From Petunia secreta (lineage: Eukaryota > Streptophyta > Magnoliopsida > Solanales > Solanaceae), in the NCBI GenBank assembly GCA_029990175.1, contig JARKIP010000005.1, positions 35,411,501 through 35,475,500 on the forward strand: a stretch of DNA of 64,000 bases, written 5' to 3'. This document shows positions 57,700 through 64,000 of this stretch, in pieces; position 1 is the first letter of the stretch; every line of letters starts with the position of its first letter. The notes under the pieces were generated by a model that saw only the letters and a program-made list of their open reading frames with translations, was not told the origin of the DNA and ran no database searches. The translations under genes and the position numbers were made by a program.

Positions 57700-59139
57700 A
57701 TGGGAAAGAGGATACGAGCTCCCTCTTACAAAGCTCTAATGGCACAACAAAGAGCAGTTCAGGTAAATACAGTCAGAAATCGAAGAAACAACAACACAAA
57801 TTGTCAAATTCAAACCAAAAGTGATACACATACAGATTCCTCTAGTAGTGAACCTAATTCACCAAAAAACACCAGTCCACACCTAAATGACCTTACAAAA
57901 GCAAAGGGGAAGAACATCATGTCACAACCACAAGCTGAATGGGACGAAGTACTCAAATCATCACATCATAATTCCACTAGTGGCAGGAAGCTAACTTGGG
58001 CAGAGGAAGTAGAACAACGGGATGCTGAATCAGCTAGCTCCGCGGAGAAGGAATCTATTTGGGATAAATTTGACATTTCAAAAATCGCTAATGCTGGTTT
58101 CAAACTGGAGTATATAACCCCCGGAAAACAAGGTGAGCAACCTATTGGTGAGATAGAATTAGAGGATATTTCATCTGAAATTGAATACTGGAAGAATGCA
58201 GTAGTATGTTATGTTCTTGGAGCTCATCCTCCATTTGCTATTTTAAATGGTTACATTCACAGAATTTGGGGGGAGCAAGGTATAAACAAAGTATTAATGC
58301 TGAAAAATGGTATTATCCTTGTGAGGTTTGACACAGAAATAGGAAAGTCGGAAGCAATTCAAAGAGGGATATATCACTTTGATAATAAACCCTTCATTGT
58401 TAAGGCTTGGACTCCAGAAATGGAGTTCACTAGAGATGAGTTACACACGGTTCCCATTTGGACAAGGTTCCCTGGTTTGGACTTCAAATACTGGAGTATG
58501 AAAGGATTAAGCAAGATAGGCAGCCTAGTAGGTAAGCCTATTATGGTGGATCAGAGCACTGAAAAGAAAATGGGTCTCAATTTTGCTAGAGTGTTAATTG
58601 AGGTGGAAATGGGTGCAGAGCTGCCAGAAACAATCTACTTTAGGAATGAAAAAAGGGGCATAGTTGAGCAAAAGGTGACATATGAATGGAAGCCTGTTTT
58701 GTGCAATTTCTGCAATAAATTTGGGCATGAAGAAAAGGAGTGTAGGAAGAAGAAGGCTCCTAAAGCTGAGCAAGCAAATAGACAACCAACAATGGGTGGT
58801 CAGCAGCAGCAGAACAAGGAGGCAGCTCCTAAGCCTCAACAACAGAAGCAGACCAAGGAGGCAGCTCCAAAGACTCAACAACAGCTGAATAAATCAGTAC
58901 AGACTACAAGTAAGGCTGGGTCACAAGGTGGCAGTACAGAAATTCAGAATGGAAAGGCAGGTTGGGTTACTCCACAACAAACCAGGAAGCAAGTAAGAAA
59001 TCAAGAACCCAAGAATTTAAGTGTGGTAAACTCCTTTTCTGCATTACAACAGGAGGATGCAGGCACCAAGCAAAAGCCTCCAGATAGCGAGTTACTAAAT
59101 GAGGGAGGATTGCAACCATCTCTCAATGAGTATGGTTAA
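57700..59139 (+). CDS. LINE ORF1 protein (RNA-binding, DUF4283 and zinc knuckle)
   Basis: 479 residues from the first ATG (MGKRIRAPSYKALMAQ); the open frame upstream begins only with GTG. Residues about 165-320 form the DUF4283-type domain common in plant LINE ORF1 proteins (SEIEYWKNAVVCYVLGAHPP, WTPEMEFTRDELHTVPIWTR). One CCHC zinc knuckle, CNFCNKFGHEEKEC, lies near residue 333, followed by a Gln/Lys/Ala-rich tail with two QQQ..KEAAPK repeats. It likely coats element RNA in the ribonucleoprotein. The stop overlaps the start region of ORF2. Confidence 0.88.
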   Translation: MGKRIRAPSYKALMAQQRAVQVNTVRNRRNNNTNCQIQTKSDTHTDSSSSEPNSPKNTSPHLNDLTKAKGKNIMSQPQAEWDEVLKSSHHNSTSGRKLTWAEEVEQRDAESASSAEKESIWDKFDISKIANAGFKLEYITPGKQGEQPIGEIELEDISSEIEYWKNAVVCYVLGAHPPFAILNGYIHRIWGEQGINKVLMLKNGIILVRFDTEIGKSEAIQRGIYHFDNKPFIVKAWTPEMEFTRDELHTVPIWTRFPGLDFKYWSMKGLSKIGSLVGKPIMVDQSTEKKMGLNFARVLIEVEMGAELPETIYFRNEKRGIVEQKVTYEWKPVLCNFCNKFGHEEKECRKKKAPKAEQANRQPTMGGQQQQNKEAAPKPQQQKQTKEAAPKTQQQLNKSVQTTSKAGSQGGSTEIQNGKAGWVTPQQTRKQVRNQEPKNLSVVNSFSALQQEDAGTKQKPPDSELLNEGGLQPSLNEYG

Positions 59140-62100
59140 TCTATTAAGCTGGAACATTAGGGGCCTCAATGGTCCTAATAAGCAAAAGGAGGTTAAGCTC
59201 CTTTGCAATCAGTATGAGTGTGGTATAGTAGGACTGTTAGAAACAAAAATTAAAAAGAATAAAATAAAGGAGGTGGCTGAGAAGCTCTTCCCTGGTTGGG
59301 ATTATCTAACCAACCTGGAGCAACACTATAATGGTAGGATATGGGTATCTTGGAGGCCAGAGTCCTACAAAGCTGAATTAGTGCATGTGACAGCACAAAG
59401 TCTCACAATAAAGGCTAAGTTTATACCAAAACAAATTCAATTCATGGTTACATATGTGTATGCCTTCAACACAAGAGAAGAAAGGAAGGAACTGTGGGAG
59501 AGTGTGGCTTGCATAAAGAATGGAGTTGACATTCCCTGGATAATCCTTGGGGACTTCAATGCAGTCCTACATTCAGAGGATAGAATAGGTGGGAACCCAG
59601 TGCAAATGGCTGAGATTGCTGATTTTCATAATTGCATAGAGGGGAATGACTTGATAGAATTACCTCATGCAGGGCAGAGATACACATGGAGTGATAGGCA
59701 AGGAGATGATAGGGTATATTCAAAGTTGGATTGGGTGTTTGTGAATGACAAATGGATTGATCAATTACCTCCTTCTGCTGCTTATTTCTTGCCAGAGGGC
59801 ATCAGTGATCACTGTCCAATCAAGGTGTTTTCAACAAATGGTGCACCAAAAAAGAAGAAGATGTTTCAGTTTTGCAATGCATGGGTACATCATCCCTTGT
59901 TTTTAGAGAAGGTTCAAGAGGGGTGGGAGCAGTGCCTAGAAGGGTGTAAGATGCTACAAGTAGTGAAGAGGTTAAAGAGCATGAAAAGACCTTTGAAAGA
60001 CCTTAACAAACAAGCTTTCAGGAATATCATCACAGAAGCAGATGAGGACAGGAAGGAACTAAAGAGATTGCAGGAGTTACTCCAGGTTGATCCTCTGAAT
60101 ACTGAAATGCAGCAAGCTGAAAGAGCACAATTTCAAAAGTTCAGGAAGTCATCATACCTTGCTGAGGTCTTCTTACAGCAAAGGAGTAAAGCAAATTGGA
60201 TCAGACTAGGAGATGATAACACTAGGTATTTTTTCTCCATCATCAAAGCAAGAAGATTACAAGAGGCTGTTACACAACTAAGGGACAGGAATGATTATTG
60301 GAAGTCTGAACCTGAGGAGATAGCTGAAATTTTTGTGGAGTATTACAAAGATCTACTGGGTAGAAATGATCAATATAGGGGTAGAGCAGCGTGGAACTGT
60401 TTGAGAAATGGGCCCATCCTGACCTGGGAACATCAACTGAACCTACTAAAGCCTTATGCAGAGCAGGATGTGAAGAAAGCTATGTTCAGTATCAATGTAA
60501 ATAAGAGTCCTGGGCCTGATGGTTTTGGTAGTGGATTCTTTAAAGCAGCTTGGGGAATAGTTGGAAAGGACATCTCAGATGCAATATTAGAGTTTTTCTC
60601 CAATTGCAAGCTGCTTAAGCAGATTAATACCACTGTGATCACTCTGATTCCAAAAGTTCAAGCACCAGAACATGCTAGCCAGTTCAGGCCAATATCATGT
60701 TGTAATGTCCTGTATAAGTGTATCTCAAGGATGATCTGTGAATGGTTGAAAGGGGTAGTTGAGTATCTGGTAGCCGACAACCAAGCTGCATTTGTCCAAG
60801 GCAGGTCCATGATACATAATGTGCTGGTGTGTCATGATATCCTTAGGCATTATAATAGGAAAACTTCTCCTAGGTGCTTAATGAAAATTGACCTAAGGAA
60901 AGCCTATGACATGGTTAGATGGGAGTTTATCGAAGAAGCCTTGATAGGATTTGGATTCCCTGATAAGTTCATTAAACTGGTAATGATGTGCATTTCAACA
61001 CCAAAATTCTCTGTTAAAGTGAATGGAGAGTGTCATGGGTTTTTTGAAGGCAAAAGGGGGATCAGGCAGGGTGATCCTATTTCTCCTCTGATATTTGTCT
61101 TAGTTATGGAATATTTGTCTAGAACACTGAAGACAATGAGTGCACTGCCTGACTTCAGGTTTCATCCTATGTGCAAGAGCTCTAAACTCACTCACTTGGT
61201 ATTTGCTGATGATTTGATGATATTTTGTAAGGGGAACATGGCTTCAGTCAATAGAGTTATGGAAGCATTAGCTCATTTTTCTGCTGTAACTGGATTGGAG
61301 GCAAATAATGAAAAATCTAGTATATTCATGGCAGGGGTAGATGATCATACTAAAGCAGAGATTTTGGAAAAAACTGGATTCACCTTAGGGACCTTGCCAA
61401 TAAGGTACCTTGGACTGCCACTTTCTTCAAAGAAATGGAACAGAGTAGATTGTCACCAATTAGTGGAGAAGATTACAGCACGAATCAGAGCAGGGCAGAC
61501 TAAACAACTCTCTTTTGCAGGGAGGCTGCAGGTGGTGAATGCAGTGTTGTTTTCCATACATAATTTCTGGGGGTCAGCTTTTATTCTCCCCAGAAGTGTA
61601 GTAAATGCAGTGGATAGGAAGTGTAGGGAATTTCTTTGGGGAACCACAGCTGAGAAGAAGAAGGTGGCACTGGTAAATTGGGATAGAGTCTGTATGCCTA
61701 AAAAGTTTGGGGGTCTGAATATTAAAGGGTGTGCAAGGTGGAACTCTGCAGCTGTAGGGAAGTTGCTATGGCAACTGGTGGTCCGGAAGGAAATGCTATG
61801 GGTTAAATGGGTTCATGGGATATACATGAAGCAAGAACTAGACGTTTGGGAGTATATCCCAGCTCAGGATAGCAGTTGGTATTGGAGGAAACTCCACAAG
61901 CTGAAGGATGAAATGAAAGGTTGGTATATGCAGAATCAATATTCACTAACTCCAAATGGTGAATATTCCATCTCGGCAAGCTATCAGTCTATGCTTGGTA
62001 CCATGCAGAAGATGGAGGTAGCACAACTTATTTGGTGTTCAGTTGCAGTTCCCAAGCATAGATTTATTACGTGGCTATCCACTCAGGGGAGACTCCTCAC

Positions 62101-62374
62101 TAAGGTCAGGCTTGTGCATATGCATATCAATGTCGAACACCAACTATGTTGCTTGTGTGACACTGGAGCGGCTGAAACACATCAGCACTTGTTTGCAGAT
62201 TGCGATTGGATTAAAGGGGTGAAACAGATGATGCAAAGACATTCCCACAGATGGGAGTATTGCAAAGCTTACAGTGGATTAGAAATAAGCATTGGAAGAA
62301 GTTCAAGAAGGAGGTGGTTGCTGCAGTTCTGGGAGCTATTATATACTATACCTGGAGAACTAGGAACTGGTTAA
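59126..62374 (+). pseudogene. LINE ORF2 protein: endonuclease and reverse transcriptase, C-terminus frameshifted
   Basis: 1082 residues from the ATG at 59126; the frame is open from 59099, and an ATG at 59132 overlaps the ORF1 stop. APE-type endonuclease at residues 5-230 (LLSWNIRGLNG, GLLETKI, ILGDFNAVL, DWVFVN, SDHCPI). RT around 450-740 with FRPISCCNVLYK, AFVQGRSMIHN, MKIDLRKAYDMVRWEF, GIRQGDPISPLIF and the catalytic FADD. A zf-RVT-type cysteine region follows (WCSVAVPKHRFITW, HQLCCLCDTGAAETHQHLF). Around 62250 the expected C-terminus moves to another frame, so the last about 40 residues are out of frame. EN and RT look intact, so activity cannot be excluded. Confidence 0.88.
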
Positions 62375-62511
62375 CTTTCCAAGGAAAAATAGTGCATAAA
62401 GAGTTTATAGTGGCACAGATACAAAAGGAAATCTGTGAGAGGATAGATATGTTCCAGTGCTCTAGAAGAGCAAGTAGGAGTAGGAGTTGGATAGAGACAG
62501 TATGTAATTAG
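62251..62511 (+). pseudogene. Out-of-frame C-terminus of LINE ORF2
   Basis: Reads WIRNKHWKKFKKEVVAAVLG then IIYYTWRTRNWLTFQGK, the usual C-terminal end of plant L1 ORF2 (AAxxYxIWxxRN type). It is in a different frame from the main ORF2, pointing to a single indel between about 62225 and 62290. Confidence 0.7.
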
Positions 62512-62614
62512 TTATTCTGTTGGAGGCCTTAGCAAATGGTGTAGCCATCCATAGCCAAGGTGCTCTTTAGGTGTATTGTTTTGTTTGTTAATGGTAATTT
62601 TTACATTTGTTACC

Positions 62615-62627
62615 AAAAAAAAAAAAA
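62615..62627 (+). repeat. LINE poly(A) tail
   Basis: Thirteen A residues ending the element; the last two are shared with the target duplication. Confidence 0.9.
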
Positions 62628-62640
62628 TAGTCAAGAAGAG
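62626..62640 (+). repeat. LINE target-site duplication, right copy (15 bp)
   Basis: Exact copy of 57591-57605, marking the insertion point. Confidence 0.9.
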
Positions 62641-64000
62641 CCTAACACCTCGAAAAAGAGGTAGAGTGTCAGAAAGAGGAAAATTTTGAAAAACTGAAAA
62701 TTCTCAGTTAAATTTGACTAATGAAACAAGTTCAACAATTGGAAAGTTATGAGGATCAACGAGTTGGTCTTCGTAATGTGGTAAGGAAACTTTCTGCAAA
62801 GAAGTTTTGTGCTTGGAGAAGAAAGAATTAATCACCTAATCCCTTTTAAAAACGATATCGTAACAGCCTATTTTATTAAACTAGTGTCTAAGCACATGCT
62901 TTGCACGTGGAACCAAATTAAAAGATATGATACTCCATATTGTAAAACTATTAACCATAATAGTTTTTGGCTCATGGTAATAGTTGATATGGTAATAAGA
63001 ATTGACTTACCATCGATGATCTGGAATATTGCACTCACATCTTTTTTCAATGAATAATTTTCCTGTCACCTAGTGCATCATTTGGTTGTGGCCCCGCTTA
63101 GAGGGAAGCGCGAAGCATTAGAATTTTACTGCCACCTGGTGCATCATTTGGTTGTTTGGCCTCGCCTAGAGGGAGGTGCTAAGGGAAACGCATAGCATTA
63201 AATTTTCCTTGCCCTTCGGTGGTTTGAAATTTTATGTAAATATGGATAGAAAATCTACAACAATTCGCCTAATCTGAAGAGAAACTCCACTATGAGACCC
63301 CATTATGAATCCATATGCCCAGAAGTAGTACTTCATGATGTTTTAAATTTGTGCCAATAGAGAGCTTATATATGATCACTAACTATCAACGCTTCACCAA
63401 ATGAAAATATTCATAAGTTCAACTAACAACAATGTCTAACATATCAAAATAATTATTGTGCATCCATTTATGGCAAAATAAAAAATGAACACAAATTTAC
63501 CAGAAAAATTGATTCAATTACTAAAAAATATACAAATTTTATCTGTCAATAAATAGATACCATCGAAAGAAGATATTTTCACTCTATACAATCTCAACAA
63601 ATATGTAATCATTGTTGTGTGTAAGGTGGTAGTTAAAATTATACATTAGTTCCATACTCAAAGAAGTTGTTGAATCAATATCAACTCCACAATAAGTATA
63701 GAGGTATGCAACAACATTAGGCATCAGCCCATCAAAACTACTGCTTCGATAACATTCTGATGCTTCAAGTATTAAGTAACTTCCTTTGAGCGCAGGCATG
63801 AGTTATAAATTTGAGTAACTCCAGGGTATTAACTTGTCAAAATCATTGTTTTCAATTTTCAAATTATTGAAACATGAAACTGCGCATAGTTACATAAAAA
63901 GAGACCGACAAAACATGAAAGTAGCTTTTCGTAGTTCTAATGATCATAGTTTCAAATTATTTGAACTTATCAAGTTCCTTTTGTAAGTATTTGTAAATTC
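62641..64000. other. Unassigned AT-rich DNA to the window end
   Basis: The first part (to about 62830) continues the sequence interrupted by the LINE. No ORF with recognisable motifs on either strand. Contains the short tandem repeat at 63064-63199. Confidence 0.45.
63064..63199. repeat. Two imperfect copies of a 57-70 bp unit
   Basis: Both copies contain GTGCATCATTTGGTTG (first with A for G near its start), a GCTTAGAGGGA / GCCTAGAGGGA word and end in AGCATTA. Confidence 0.7.

Larger units (their letters stand above)
57606..62625 (+). mobile_element. Full-length L1-clade LINE, about 5.0 kb
   Basis: A short 5' UTR, ORF1 with DUF4283-type domain and zinc knuckle, overlapping ORF2 with endonuclease and RT, a 3' UTR, and a poly(A) tail of 13 A (62615-62627) that merges with an exact 15-bp target duplication. 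It is non-LTR and apparently not 5'-truncated. One frameshift near the end of ORF2 is the only clear defect, so it looks young. Confidence 0.92.

Noticed and set aside
58594..58881. Leu-rich minus-strand ORF
   Set aside because: Shadow of the Gln/Lys-rich tail of LINE ORF1.

Overview
The window looks like transposon-dense plant nuclear DNA, most likely from the nightshade family (Solanaceae). The sequence is AT-rich and mostly gene-free. It is filled with nested Ty3/Gypsy-type LTR retrotransposons, has one plant L1-clade LINE, and holds one intact host gene: a single-exon F-box gene (54257-55435) of the S-locus F-box (SLF / SLF-like) type that acts in Solanaceae self-incompatibility. An SLF-type gene embedded in retrotransposon heterochromatin is what is known for Solanaceae S-loci, but one gene alone cannot prove that this is the S-locus.

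Layout. 1-3257: plus-strand gag-protease element (A) with two LTR remnants. 3258-13281: decayed minus-strand Gypsy (B), split by two solo LTRs of one 2.4-2.9 kb family (S1 5604-8011, S2 9284-12219), each with its own minisatellite. 13282-16854: minus-strand element C, with an acidic non-gag/pol ORF, split by a solo Gypsy LTR. 16855-28450: second minus-strand Gypsy, split inside its zinc knuckle by complete plus-strand element N (21411-26867, TSD CACTC); N itself contains solo LTR H1. The same Gypsy carries a 0.3 kb pararetrovirus-like fragment. 29061-31824: plus-strand element E. 31825-34422: minus-strand element K (acidic ORF). 34423-35815: LTR-like AT-rich DNA with a (TA)n tract. 35816-47272: element D, split by a young Del/Tekay-type element G (36065-45487, TSD CTACA, two 2559-bp LTRs). 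47273-51740: old Del-like element F, split by solo LTR H2 and element J (acidic ORF). 51740-52381: truncated S-family LTR. 52382-56601: gene-poor DNA around the F-box gene. 56602-57225: another truncated S LTR. 57606-62625: full-length LINE with a 15-bp TSD. 62641-64000: unassigned.

The elements are parasites and relics, so there is no operon-like cooperation. Four LTR elements (C, N, K, J) lack reverse transcriptase and instead carry related acidic reading frames of unknown function, so they must have moved using proteins from autonomous partners. Most of the 0.7-0.9 kb LTRs, and the leaders just downstream of them, carry clusters of a GC-rich near-palindrome (core GGCGGWCCGCC and variants). 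With the acidic ORF family, that is the best candidate here for something undescribed. All family assignments come from motifs read by eye; no database search was possible.
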